DNA of 64,000 bases, from positions 62,001 to 126,000 of the forward strand of contig NZ_JANHMQ010000004.1 of assembly GCF_024609325.1 (NCBI RefSeq). Reading direction: 5' to 3'. Both the position numbers and the translations under genes were made by a program. The notes under the pieces are model-generated. The model was not told the origin of the DNA and ran no database searches. It worked only from the letters and a program-made list of their open reading frames with translations. Shown here piece by piece: positions 33,283-41,560 of the stretch. Position 1 is the first letter of the stretch; each line of letters opens with the position of its first letter. The stretch is from Geothrix fuzhouensis. Its GTDB lineage: Bacteria > Acidobacteriota > Holophagae > Holophagales > Holophagaceae.

Positions 33283-33390
33283 TGAATTGAAACCGCAGAT
33301 GTCGCAGATGGCGCAGATAAGAAAAGACAAGCAGGCGGCCGCTTTTTAATTGCGAAATCTGCGCCATCTGCGGTTAAAAAATCAGTATTC
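33283..33390. repeat. Palindromic intergenic repeat, copy 2 (arg operon)
   Basis: It is homologous to 30824-30927: aaccgcagatgtcgcagatg at 33291-33310 faces tgcgccatctgcggtt near 33360-33375. It fills the argH-argG gap and its end overlaps the argH stop. Confidence 0.75.
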
Positions 33391-34747
33391 AGTTCGCCCA
33401 TAGCGCCGCCTCCGCTTGGGCGTGGATCTGCTGCTTGGCCTCGATCCATCCGCGCGCCGCGGCCAGGTCGGCTTCGAGGGCGTCCAGGGCCAGGTTGCCG
33501 GCGCCGCCCAGGTGGGTGGCGGTGAGGGCCGTGCGATCCGGGGCGAAGGTGCCGTCCTGGATCTGCTGGGCCACCTTGCGGTAGGCCTCGCGGAAGGGCA
33601 GGCCCTCCTGCACGAGGACGTAGGCCTGGTGGGCGGCATAGAGTTCGTCACTAGAAGCCGCAGCGGCCGCCTCGGCCTTCACCTGGAGGGCCGGCAGCAG
33701 GGGTTTCAGTACGGCGAAGAGGTCGTCGGCGTGCCGGAGGGCGGTGATCAGCGGCTGCTTCAGCAGCTGGAAGTCCCGGTGGTAGCTGGAGGGCAGGCCC
33801 GAGGCGATTTGCTCCACGAGGCCCGCGGCGCCCCGCAGTTCCCGGCAGCGGCCGCGCGCAAGCTCCACCACATCCGGATTCTTCTTCTGCGGCATGATGC
33901 TCGAGCCGGTGGTGAAGGCGTCCGGCAGCTTGAGAAAGCCGAACTCCTCGGTGCTGTAGAGGGAGACGTCCCACAGGAACTTCTCCAGCACGCCGCCTGC
34001 GGACGCGGCCCACTGCAATACGGCGGCCTCGTGGCGGCCCCGGCTGTTCTGCACGTCGATGGGGCTCCGCTGCACCTTGGAGAAGCCCAGTAGCCGGGCG
34101 GTGAGCTCCCGGTCGATGGGCAGGGGCACGCCGAAGCCGGCGGCGGAGCCCAGCGGGCAGCGGTCCAGGCGGCCATAGACCCCCTGCAATGCCTCCAGCT
34201 CCTCCAGCAGGCCTTCGGCGAAGGCCGTGGCCCAGAGGCCGAAGGTGCTGGGCATGGCCCGCCGCAGGTGGGTGTAGCCCGGCAGGGGCGTGTCCTGGTG
34301 CGCCTTGGCGAAGGCCAGGAAACCCTCGGCCAGGTCCGCCACCCGCAGGCCCAGGATCACCAGGGCGTTGCGGAGGTAGAGGCGCAGGGCCAGGATCACC
34401 TGGTCGTTGCGGGAACGGCCCAGGTGGATGCGGCCGCCCACGGAGCCCAGGTTCCGCGTGAGGTCCGCCTCGATGGCGGTGTGGCCGTCCTCCATGTGGG
34501 GCGGGATGGGAAAGGCCCCCTGCTTGGCCAGGTTGGCGATGCGCCGCAGGCCGCGGACGAGCGAGACTGCATCGGCCTCGGGGATGAGGCCCGTGGCGGC
34601 GAGCATCCGCGCATGGGCGGCGCTGCCCAGGGCGTCCCAGGCCAGGAGGGCCAGGTCGGTCTCGGGATCCTCGCCCACGGTGAAGCGGTGGATGGCCGCG
34701 TCCAGCGGGACATCCTTGGCCCAGAGGGTGGTGGCTTCAGGCCTCAT
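33389..34747 (-). CDS. argH: Argininosuccinate lyase
   Basis: The 452-residue enzyme splits argininosuccinate into arginine and fumarate. It has the superfamily signature TGSSIMPQKKNPD (about 282) and GRSRNDQV (about 107), plus TxxGYTHLR-type sequence PLPGYTHLRRAMPST with the catalytic His. Its ATG overlaps the argE stop in ATGA (34744-34747). Length is normal for the family. Confidence 0.94.
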   Translation of the reverse strand: MRPEATTLWAKDVPLDAAIHRFTVGEDPETDLALLAWDALGSAAHARMLAATGLIPEADAVSLVRGLRRIANLAKQGAFPIPPHMEDGHTAIEADLTRNLGSVGGRIHLGRSRNDQVILALRLYLRNALVILGLRVADLAEGFLAFAKAHQDTPLPGYTHLRRAMPSTFGLWATAFAEGLLEELEALQGVYGRLDRCPLGSAAGFGVPLPIDRELTARLLGFSKVQRSPIDVQNSRGRHEAAVLQWAASAGGVLEKFLWDVSLYSTEEFGFLKLPDAFTTGSSIMPQKKNPDVVELARGRCRELRGAAGLVEQIASGLPSSYHRDFQLLKQPLITALRHADDLFAVLKPLLPALQVKAEAAAAASSDELYAAHQAYVLVQEGLPFREAYRKVAQQIQDGTFAPDRTALTATHLGGAGNLALDALEADLAAARGWIEAKQQIHAQAEAALWAN

Positions 34748-35805
34748 GGTTGCACCTGCATCTTGAAGAACGCGGGGACGAGCTTGGCATAGAAGTCCGC
34801 CCCTGCCTCGAGCTCCTGGATGGTCAGGTACTCGTTGGGGCTGTGGCTGCGGAAGGTGTCGCCGGGGCCCACCTTCACGGCCGGAATGCCGCCCAGGAAG
34901 GCCCAGTCCGAGGTGGTGCCCGAACCGACCGGTCCCGCCTTCTTCGCGGCCTGGAGGGCGGCGCGGACGATGGCGTGCGTGGGATCGGTGCCCTTGGGCA
35001 GGTAGCGCTTGGAGTGGATGGCGACCTCGCTCTCCAGCTGGCGCTGGAAGTCGGCGCACAGGGCGCCGTGGTCCTGGTCCGGGCCCGTGCGGAGATCGAT
35101 GAAGAATTCGCAGGCGTCGGGCACCTGGTTGCGGCGCAGGCCGCCGCTGATCTGCGTGACCTGAGCCTTCTGGCTGCCCAGCAGCGGGTGGGCCGGGAAC
35201 TCCATGGCCGCGACCTTGGCGATATCCCGGGCGGCCTTGTGGATGGCGTTTTCGGCGCCGAGCATCTGGGCATTGGCCACGTGGCCGCTCTGGCCCCGGG
35301 CCGTGCACTTCAGCAGGAGCATGCCCCGCTGGGCGGCGCAGACCCGCAGGCCCGTGGGCTCGCCCACCACGGCGCCGTCCAGGGTGCCGAGCTGGTCGAG
35401 GATGGTGGCGATGCCCTGGCCGCCGGTCTCCTCCTCGGCGGTGAGGGCCACGACGACTTCCCCGTCGAGGGGCTGTGTCGCGAGGTCGAAGGCCGCGAGC
35501 AGGATGGCGGTCACGCAGCCCTTGGCGTCGTTGGCGCCCAGGCCCTGGAGTCGCGACCCGTGCCAGACGGGCGTGAAGGGATCTCCCTCCCAGCCAGCGC
35601 TGGGCGGCACGGTGTCGAGGTGGGAGTTGAGCAGCAGCCGGGCGCCGCCTTTCTTCCCGAAGGTGAACCAGAGGTTGTTCCCCTGACGTTGGACCTCGAA
35701 GCCCTGGGTGGAGACGAGGTTCTGCACCAAGTCCGCAATGGGACCTTCCTCGCCGGACACGCTGGGCGTGCCCACCAGGAGCGTGAGCAGTTCGGCGGGG
35801 CTCAT
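34744..35805 (-). CDS. argE: M20 deacylase, ArgE/DapE type (N-acylcitrulline or N-acylornithine deacylase)
   Basis: The 353-residue metallohydrolase has LNSHLDTVPP (metal His and Asp), GLGANDAKGC (bridging Asp), TAEEETGG (catalytic Glu), VGEPT and SGHVANA in the lid domain. It removes the N-acyl group in arginine synthesis. Because the carbamoyltransferase of this operon is of the N-acylornithine type, its natural substrate is more likely N-acylcitrulline, as for the Xanthomonas enzyme. ATGA overlaps join it to argB (upstream) and argH (downstream). Confidence 0.85.
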   Translation of the reverse strand: MSPAELLTLLVGTPSVSGEEGPIADLVQNLVSTQGFEVQRQGNNLWFTFGKKGGARLLLNSHLDTVPPSAGWEGDPFTPVWHGSRLQGLGANDAKGCVTAILLAAFDLATQPLDGEVVVALTAEEETGGQGIATILDQLGTLDGAVVGEPTGLRVCAAQRGMLLLKCTARGQSGHVANAQMLGAENAIHKAARDIAKVAAMEFPAHPLLGSQKAQVTQISGGLRRNQVPDACEFFIDLRTGPDQDHGALCADFQRQLESEVAIHSKRYLPKGTDPTHAIVRAALQAAKKAGPVGSGTTSDWAFLGGIPAVKVGPGDTFRSHSPNEYLTIQELEAGADFYAKLVPAFFKMQVQP

Positions 35806-36719
35806 CCGGCCACCGCCGCTGGTTGGGCGGAGACGACCATCGTCCCGCTGCCCTCGTTGGTGAAGATCTCCGCCAGCAGCGCGTCCGGGGCGGTGCCACT
35901 CACCAGGTGGGCGCTGGCGACGCCACCCTGGATGGCCGCCTTCACCGCCGCCACCTTGGGCCGCATGCCGCCGCTGATGATGCCCTTGGCCTCGAAAGCC
36001 GCGAGCTCGTCCAGGGTGGCGTGGGGGATGAGCGAGGAGGACTTGGTGACGTCCTTCAGCAGGCCTGGCACGGACAGCAGGAAGAACAGCTTCTCGGCGT
36101 GCAGGGCGGTCGCAAGGCTGGCCGCGATGGTGTCCGCGTTCGTGTTGTAAATGGCGCCGTCCTCCCCCCCGGAAAGCGGCGCCACCACCGGCACGAAGCC
36201 TCCTTCGAGCAGGTGGCTGAGTACATGGGGATCCACGGTGTCGATGTCGCCCACCAGGCCGTAGTCCACCAACTGAGGCTCGGTGGCGCCGTCCGGCACC
36301 ACGGCCACAGGGGGTCGCCGTGTGGCCTTCAACAAGCCAGCGTCCAGGCCTGTGAGGCCCACGGCGGGCACGCCCGCGGCCTGCAGCTCCGCCAGCAGGT
36401 CCATGTGCACCTGGCCCGCGAAGACCATCTTGGCGGCGTCCAGCACCTCGGGGCTCGTCACGCGCCGGCCCGCCACCTTCTGCACGGGGATGTTCATGGC
36501 CTCGCAGACGGCGTCCAGCTCGGCCCCGCCGCCATGCACCACCACCACCCGGATGGAGAAGGACCACAGCAGGGCGATCTGCTCGCAGAAGGCCTTGCGG
36601 ATCTTGGGCTCGGCGATGACCTCGCCCCCCACCTTCACCACGAACGTCTTGCCGCGGAACAGGCGCACGTACCGGGAGGCTTCCTTGAGGGCGGCGTAGG
36701 GATTGGGGGAGAGCGGCAT
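35802..36719 (-). CDS. argB: Acetylglutamate kinase
   Basis: The 305-residue amino-acid-kinase-fold enzyme phosphorylates N-acylglutamate. Visible are VVKVGGEVI (about 28), VVVVHGGGAELD (about 59), the substrate-site GRRVT (about 84), YNTNADTIAA (about 191) and IISGGMRPKV (about 245). An N-terminal extension of about 20 residues (YAALKEASRYVRLFRGK) resembles the arginine-sensing N-helix of hexameric, arginine-inhibited ArgB proteins, so feedback control is plausible. GGAG lies six bases before ATG 36719. Confidence 0.93.
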   Translation of the reverse strand: MPLSPNPYAALKEASRYVRLFRGKTFVVKVGGEVIAEPKIRKAFCEQIALLWSFSIRVVVVHGGGAELDAVCEAMNIPVQKVAGRRVTSPEVLDAAKMVFAGQVHMDLLAELQAAGVPAVGLTGLDAGLLKATRRPPVAVVPDGATEPQLVDYGLVGDIDTVDPHVLSHLLEGGFVPVVAPLSGGEDGAIYNTNADTIAASLATALHAEKLFFLLSVPGLLKDVTKSSSLIPHATLDELAAFEAKGIISGGMRPKVAAVKAAIQGGVASAHLVSGTAPDALLAEIFTNEGSGTMVVSAQPAAVAG

Positions 36720-36743
36720 GGATAACTCCGGAATCGGGCGGGG

Positions 36744-37733
36744 TCAGGCGTTCAAAAGGTGGTCGATGGTGGCCCGCTGCACGTGGAAGCGGTTCTCGGC
36801 CTCGTCCACGACGCGGCTCCAGGGGCCGTCCAGGACGCTGTCGTGGACTTCCAGGTTCCGGCGCACGGGCAGGCAGTGGGTGAAGATGGCCTCCTTCGCG
36901 GCCTTCTGCATGTGGGCGGCGGTGGGCATCCAGGCGCCCAGGTCGGCCATGGGCGCGGCCTCCAGGCCCGACGTGGTGGAAGGGCCCCAGGCCTTGGCGT
37001 AGACGGCGGCGCTGCCCTCCAGGGCGGCGTCCTGGTCCGTGGTGTAGATCACCTTTCCGCCCGTGGCGGCCGCGTACTTCTCGGCCTCGGCCCGGACTTC
37101 CGGCGCCAGCTCGTAGCCCTTGGGGTGGGCCACGCGGATCTCCGCGCCACAGGCCGCGGCCGTCAGCAGGAAGGAGTTGGGCACGGCCTTGGGCAGGGGC
37201 TTCATGTGGGGCGCCCAGGTGAGGGTCACGGGCACCTTGGTGGTGCCATGGGTCTCCTGGATGGTGAGCAGGTCGGCCAGGCCCTGGTGGGGGTGCTCCC
37301 GGGCGCTCTCCATGCTCAGCACGGGCACGGTGGAGAAGCGCCGGAAGGCGTTGATGACGGGATCCAGCTCATCGATGGCGTCGCCATCGCCGTGGGAGAA
37401 GGTGCGCACGGCCAGGGCATCCACGTAGCGGCCCAGCACGGGTACGCCTTCGCGCACGTGCTCGGCGCGGTCCTGGTCCATGACCGCGCCGTCCCGGTCC
37501 TCCAGCTTCCAGGTGCCCGCGCCCACCTCGAGCACGATGGCGTGGCCGCCGTGGCGCAGCATGGCCGCCTCGAAGCTGGCCCGGGTGCGCAGGCTGGGAT
37601 TGAAGAAGACCATGCCCAGGATGCGGTCCGCGAAGATGGCGCCGGGGCGCTGCTTCTTCCAGGCGGCGGCCTTGGCCAAGATGTGCTGGACGCCCTCGGG
37701 GCCCAGGTCGGCGATGCGGGTGAAGTGCTTCAT
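36744..37733 (-). CDS. argF': N-acylornithine carbamoyltransferase (ArgF'; succinyl- or acetyl-ornithine type)
   Basis: The 329-residue protein follows the AOTCase/SOTCase pattern, not ordinary OTCase. It has FFNPSLRTRASFE (43-55, carbamoyl phosphate site), VMDQDRAEH (84-92), VLGRYVD, the HPHQGLADL block, LTWAPHMKPLPKAVPNS, VYAKAWG, THCLPVRRN and DEAENRFHVQRA. Residue 90 is Ala. The aligned position is Glu92 in the Xanthomonas acetylornithine enzyme and Pro90 in the Bacteroides succinylornithine enzyme, and small residues there are reported to favour the succinyl substrate (recalled). Succinylornithine is therefore a real possibility. GGGAG precedes ATG 37733. Confidence 0.88.
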   Translation of the reverse strand: MKHFTRIADLGPEGVQHILAKAAAWKKQRPGAIFADRILGMVFFNPSLRTRASFEAAMLRHGGHAIVLEVGAGTWKLEDRDGAVMDQDRAEHVREGVPVLGRYVDALAVRTFSHGDGDAIDELDPVINAFRRFSTVPVLSMESAREHPHQGLADLLTIQETHGTTKVPVTLTWAPHMKPLPKAVPNSFLLTAAACGAEIRVAHPKGYELAPEVRAEAEKYAAATGGKVIYTTDQDAALEGSAAVYAKAWGPSTTSGLEAAPMADLGAWMPTAAHMQKAAKEAIFTHCLPVRRNLEVHDSVLDGPWSRVVDEAENRFHVQRATIDHLLNA

Positions 37734-37747
37734 GTCGGCTCCCGGAT

Positions 37748-38890
37748 TCAGGGCTTGGCGAAGGCGTGGATGGCGGCGACCAGGGTGGTGAGGGCCGCGT
37801 CGCTGACGTTGAGGGGCGGCATGAGGCGCAGCACCTGGGGATCGCCGGAGCCGCCCAGGAGGATGTGCTGCGCCATGAGGTGCTTCTTGAGGGCGGCGGC
37901 CTGGGGCGTGCGGAGGCCGAGGAGCAGGCCCTCGCCTTGGACAGTCTCGACGACCGATCCTTTCAGTTCCTTCCGAAGCCGTGCGGCGGCGGCGACGGCG
38001 TTGGCCATCAAGCCCTCGGACTCGATCACCTCCACCGTGGCCAGCAGGGCCGCGCAGGCCAGGGGGCCGCCGCCGAAGGTGCTGCCCAGGTCGCCGCCCT
38101 TGAGCTTCGAGGCCACGGCGGCGGTCATGAGGAGCGCCGCCATGGGCACGCCGGAGGCCAGGCCCTTGGCGGAAGTCATGAGGTCGGGCCGCACGCCGTA
38201 GAACTGAGACGCGAAGGGCGTGCCCATGCGACCCATGCCCGTCTGGATCTCGTCGAAGATGAGCAGGGTGCCGGTGGCGTCGCACTTGGCGCGCAGGGCC
38301 TGGAACCACTCTCGCGAGGCGGTCTTGATGCCGGCCATGCTCTGGATGGGCTCGAGGATGACGCCGGCCACGTCCGAGAAGTCCGCCGCGTCCAGGGCCA
38401 ACCGGTCGCCGAAGGGCAGGCGCAGGCAGGGCGTGAGGCTGTCGGCGAAGGGCTGGGTGATCTTGGGGTCGTCCGTCACGGAAAGGGCGAGGGTGGTGCG
38501 GCCGTGCCAGCCGCCCTCGAAGGCGCCGAGCTGCTTCCGGCCCGTGAGCAGCAGGGCGACCTTGAGTGCGTTCTCGTTGGCCTCGGCGCCGCTGTTGCAG
38601 AAGAAGACCGAGTCCATGCCCGAGAAGGCCGTGATCGTCGCGGCGGCGGCGTCTCGCACGGGCAGGGCCGCCGCGGCGGAGTAGAAGAGCAGCGAGGCGG
38701 CCTGATCGGCCACGGCCTTGACCACCTTGGGGTGGCTGTGGCCCGTGGCGCACACGCAGTGGCCGCCGTAGAAGTCCCACCAGGCCTGGCCCCAGTCGTC
38801 GAAGACCCGGTCGCCCTCGCCCTTCACCAGCGGGAAGGGATAGGGGGCGTAGGTGGGGAGCAGAGCGGGAACGGCGGGCGTGGTGGGCAT
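37748..38890 (-). CDS. argD: Acetylornithine (N-acylornithine) aminotransferase
   Basis: The 380-residue class-III PLP aminotransferase has NSGAEANENALK (about 95), FEGGWHGRT (about 120), VILEPIQ (about 175), IFDEIQTGMGR (about 206) and the Schiff-base lysine in TSAKGLASG (about 238). It is the first gene of the minus-strand arginine operon; its promoter region is full of TGCA palindromes shared with divergent argR. ATG 38890 is preceded by AGGA; upstream codons lie inside the operator array. Confidence 0.93.
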   Translation of the reverse strand: MPTTPAVPALLPTYAPYPFPLVKGEGDRVFDDWGQAWWDFYGGHCVCATGHSHPKVVKAVADQAASLLFYSAAAALPVRDAAAATITAFSGMDSVFFCNSGAEANENALKVALLLTGRKQLGAFEGGWHGRTTLALSVTDDPKITQPFADSLTPCLRLPFGDRLALDAADFSDVAGVILEPIQSMAGIKTASREWFQALRAKCDATGTLLIFDEIQTGMGRMGTPFASQFYGVRPDLMTSAKGLASGVPMAALLMTAAVASKLKGGDLGSTFGGGPLACAALLATVEVIESEGLMANAVAAAARLRKELKGSVVETVQGEGLLLGLRTPQAAALKKHLMAQHILLGGSGDPQVLRLMPPLNVSDAALTTLVAAIHAFAKP

Positions 38891-38902
38891 GCGGAAATCC
38901 TG

Positions 38903-39053
38903 TGCATATGCGTGCATGGGCACGCATAATCATGCAATCAATTGCATAATATGCACACTTTGAATCTCCAAAATCAAGAAATATTTCTCTATTTTCTGTA
39001 ACTAGAGATTCGATGGCTTGCGATTCCATGCAATTTCATGCAACATCCATGCA
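38903..39053. promoter_or_regulatory. Array of TGCA-type operators between argD and argR (probable ArgR sites)
   Basis: Exact palindromes are TGCAATCAATTGCA (38933-38946) and TGCATAATATGCA (38943-38955). Related sites are TGCATATGCGTGCA (38903-38916), TGCAATTTCATGCA (39029-39042) and TGCAACATCCATGCA (39039-39053). A minus-strand promoter for argD (TTGATT at 38977-38972, 18-bp spacer, CATATT at 38953-38948) would have its -10 inside the array. The argR start codon lies in the last site. Spacing resembles E. coli ARG boxes (TGAAT...ATTCA) but with TGCAT/ATGCA half-sites. Confidence 0.7.
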
Positions 39054-39457
39054 TGGACTTGGATCAGCTCATCCTCCAGTTGCTGGAGGCCCACCCCATC
39101 GCGGACCAGACGGATCTGCTGGAGCGCCTGTCCGCCGAGGGCCATGACCTCACCCAGTCCACCCTGTCCCGGCGCCTCAAGCGCCTGGGCGTCATGAAGG
39201 TCCAGGGGCGCTACCGGAGGGTGGAAGCCGCCGCCCAGGTCCTGCCCGAAGTGACGATCCGCGAAGTGCCGCCCAACCTGCTGGTGCTGAACACCGCCCC
39301 CGGCTATGCCCAGGCCCTGGGCCTCAGCGTCGATGCCGATCCCGTTCCGGGCCAGATGGGCACCCTCGCCGGCGACGACACCGTGTTCGTAGCAGTCCTA
39401 CCCGAGCGACTGGCCGACGTGAAGGCGCATTTAGCGCGGGTCGTGGCGGGGCGGTAG
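39053..39457 (+). CDS. argR: Arginine repressor
   Basis: The 134-residue regulator has an N-terminal winged helix (TQSTLSRRLKRLGVMKVQGRY, recognition helix about 32-45) and the C-terminal hexamerisation/arginine-binding domain with GTLAGDDTVFVA (about 103-114), the ArgR hallmark. It should repress the divergent arginine operon and itself when arginine is bound. The start at ATG 39053 gives MDLDQLILQ; no ribosome site is visible, and the codon sits within an operator-like palindrome, so the mRNA may be leaderless or very short-leadered. Confidence 0.92.
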   Translation: MDLDQLILQLLEAHPIADQTDLLERLSAEGHDLTQSTLSRRLKRLGVMKVQGRYRRVEAAAQVLPEVTIREVPPNLLVLNTAPGYAQALGLSVDADPVPGQMGTLAGDDTVFVAVLPERLADVKAHLARVVAGR

Positions 39458-39546
39458 GGGCTTCGAGGGTCGGTTGGGGAATGCACGCGTGCCCGATGTC
39501 TGAAGGCAGCCTGTAGACTGATACCTCACATCGTCTGGAGCCCTTC

Positions 39547-40287
39547 ATGGACCGTTTCGGGAGTTCGAAGCTGCGCATCGGCTGGACGCTGGTCTGCCTG
39601 TTCTTCGCGGGACTGGTGCTCATGGGTGTCCGGGGCCAGCAGGGGGCCGATGGATCGCAGATTGTCGTATTCGGAACCCAGGTGCCCCTGGGCGCGGACT
39701 CGCTGCGGGCTTACGCCGTGGGGAGCCTCCAGGGGGTGATGTACTGGTTGGTGTCGCTGGTGGTGCTGTTGGGCGCCTTCGTCCCTGTGACCCAGTGGAC
39801 CGCCGCGGCGGCCCGCGGGGAGCGGCTCAAGGGCTTCTTCGCGGGGACGGGCCTGGGTTTCGTGCACGGGCTGTTCCTGTCCCAGGTGGCGCTGGTTCCC
39901 GTCTGGGTGTTGAGCTGGCGCCTCATCGGCGAGGCTTGGCCGCCGGAGCTGCTGCGGGCGGATCTGCACGGCCTGCTGCTGGGCCTGCAGATGCTGCTGT
40001 GGGCGGTGCTGCTCTCGCGTCTGCTTAAGTCCAGCACCGGTCTGGCCCTGCTGCTCACCCTGCTGCTGCGGGAGCTGGGACCGCGGCTGAGCTTCTTCCT
40101 GGATTTCGGCCAGGACCTGGGCTGGAGCGCTGGGCAGGTGAAGGTGCTGGACATCTTCGTCCACCTGCTGCCCATGGCCCAGCTGCCTTCGGATCCCTTC
40201 TCTCCGCTGGCGCTGCCCCTGTCCATCGGCGGGCCGCTGGTGCTGGGCGCCCTGGCCATGCTGCTTCCGGCGGGCAGCCGAAAGTAG
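39547..40287 (+). CDS. Multi-pass membrane protein, function unknown
   Basis: The 246-residue protein has about six hydrophobic segments (about 12-30, 62-82, 98-120, 140-160, 163-178, 218-240) and few charged residues. No family was recognised. GGAG lies seven bases before ATG 39547. The EnvC-like gene starts three bases after its stop, so the two probably work together at the envelope, but the protein does not show the FtsX pattern (four TM with a large periplasmic loop). Confidence 0.72.
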   Translation: MDRFGSSKLRIGWTLVCLFFAGLVLMGVRGQQGADGSQIVVFGTQVPLGADSLRAYAVGSLQGVMYWLVSLVVLLGAFVPVTQWTAAAARGERLKGFFAGTGLGFVHGLFLSQVALVPVWVLSWRLIGEAWPPELLRADLHGLLLGLQMLLWAVLLSRLLKSSTGLALLLTLLLRELGPRLSFFLDFGQDLGWSAGQVKVLDIFVHLLPMAQLPSDPFSPLALPLSIGGPLVLGALAMLLPAGSRK

Positions 40288-40290
40288 CCG

Positions 40291-41430
40291 GTGCGCCGCG
40301 GCCTGGGGTTCCTCCTCCCGGTGCTCCTGCTGGGCCAGGCGGCCCAGGAACCGGCGGAGCTGCGCCAGAAGCTCGCCGTCATCCAGGGGCGGCTGGGTCA
40401 GGTGGACCAGCAGCTGGCTGCCTTGAAGAAGCGACGCAAAGGCGTGCTGGTGGAGATCCAGGGCATCTCGCTTCAGCGGGACCGGGCCAAGGCCCAGGTG
40501 GATGGGGCCCGGCTGCGACGGGACCAGGCCCAGAGCGAAGTCCAGATGATTGGCCGCGAGCAGGCCCGCATCCAGGGCGAGGTGTTGAAGCTCCAGGGCG
40601 ATCTGCGCAAACAGGTGCGCTGGATGCAGGCGCTGGGCCCCTGGGGCGACTTCGGCCTCTACGCCACCTTCAAGGATCTGGACGCCTGGTTGGTGCGCGG
40701 CCGCATGCTGGCCTGGGCCCGCCTGCAGGAGCGGAAACGTCTGGACCGGATTCACCAGCTTCAGGGTGATCTGGCTGCCAAGGAGAAGGCCCTGAAGGAG
40801 GTGCTCGCCCGTCTGGCCAGCGACGAAAAGGAAGCTGCCCAACTCCAGGCCGCCCTCCGCCTCCAGGAGGACAAGCTCAACAGCTTCCTGGAAGGCCTCC
40901 AGAAGGACGAGACCGCCCAGAAACAGGCCCAAGCGGAACTGGCGGAAGAGGCCATCCAGCTCGAACGCCTGCTGGCGGGCCTGCTGACCAAGCCCAAGGG
41001 CGAGGCCTTCGAGTCCGCGGTGAGCTTCGCCTCCCTGCAGGGCAACCTGCCTCAGCCGGTGGAGGGTACCCTGGCTCTGGGTTTCGGCGAGCACCTGCAT
41101 CCGCGGTTCCACACCAAGACCATGCAGAGCGGGCTGCTCATCGAGGCCAGGGGTGGCGCCCCCGTGGCGGCCGTGGCGGATGGCAAGGTGGTCTACGCAG
41201 ACTACTACCAGAGCTACGGGCCCATGGTGATCCTGGAGCATGGCGGCGGCTGGTTCAGCTTATACATGCACCTGCTCGGCCTCCAGGTGGCCAAGGGCCA
41301 GGTGCTCCAGGCCGGCGAAACCCTGGGCGCCGTGGGCGACACCGTGGATGGCCCGCGCCTCGGCTTCGAAATCCGCCACCAGGCCCAGCCCCAGGATCCG
41401 CAGAAGTGGCTGAAGAATCGGTATCGCTAG
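40291..41430 (+). CDS. EnvC-like coiled-coil protein with degenerate M23/LytM domain
   Basis: The 379-residue protein has a signal peptide (MRRGLGFLLPVLLLGQAA), a long coiled coil (about 20-235) and a C-terminal LytM fold (about 265-375). The zinc ligands are lost: the HxxxD site reads HTKTMQSG and the HxH motif reads RLGFE. Such inactive LytM proteins (EnvC, NlpD) activate cell-wall amidases instead of cutting peptidoglycan. GTG 40291 is the start. It follows the membrane protein gene by three bases. Confidence 0.85.
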   Translation: MRRGLGFLLPVLLLGQAAQEPAELRQKLAVIQGRLGQVDQQLAALKKRRKGVLVEIQGISLQRDRAKAQVDGARLRRDQAQSEVQMIGREQARIQGEVLKLQGDLRKQVRWMQALGPWGDFGLYATFKDLDAWLVRGRMLAWARLQERKRLDRIHQLQGDLAAKEKALKEVLARLASDEKEAAQLQAALRLQEDKLNSFLEGLQKDETAQKQAQAELAEEAIQLERLLAGLLTKPKGEAFESAVSFASLQGNLPQPVEGTLALGFGEHLHPRFHTKTMQSGLLIEARGGAPVAAVADGKVVYADYYQSYGPMVILEHGGGWFSLYMHLLGLQVAKGQVLQAGETLGAVGDTVDGPRLGFEIRHQAQPQDPQKWLKNRYR

Positions 41431-41435
41431 GATGA

Positions 41436-41560
41436 GAAAGCAGATCCCCGGCTTTGCCGAGGATCTGCGCGGGGGTCCGGGGGTGTTCGCGCAGCGGAGC
41501 GGAGCGTGCCCATCAGATCCTGGCGACGCATGCGTCGCCGGGGGAACCCCCGGAGGACAC
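41436..41560 (-). repeat. Composite 3'-end hairpin element, copy B (after gspF)
   Basis: On the minus strand it begins right after the gspF TGA with GTGTCCTCCGGGGGTT. A first stem pairs CCGGGGG with CCCCCGG and contains a cgacgcatgcgtcg palindrome (41524-41537). A second stem has its arms near 41440-41450 and 41457-41468 (agatccccggc/...gaggatct). It lies between convergent genes and closely matches copy A in arrangement. Confidence 0.7.

Noticed and set aside
36744-37733. Ordinary ornithine carbamoyltransferase (argF)
   Set aside because: The VMDxDxxEH, LTWxxHxKPL and DEAENRxHVQ blocks are those of the N-acylornithine enzymes.
40291-41430. Active M23 peptidase
   Set aside because: The HxxxD and HxH zinc ligands are missing (HTKTMQSG and RLGFE).
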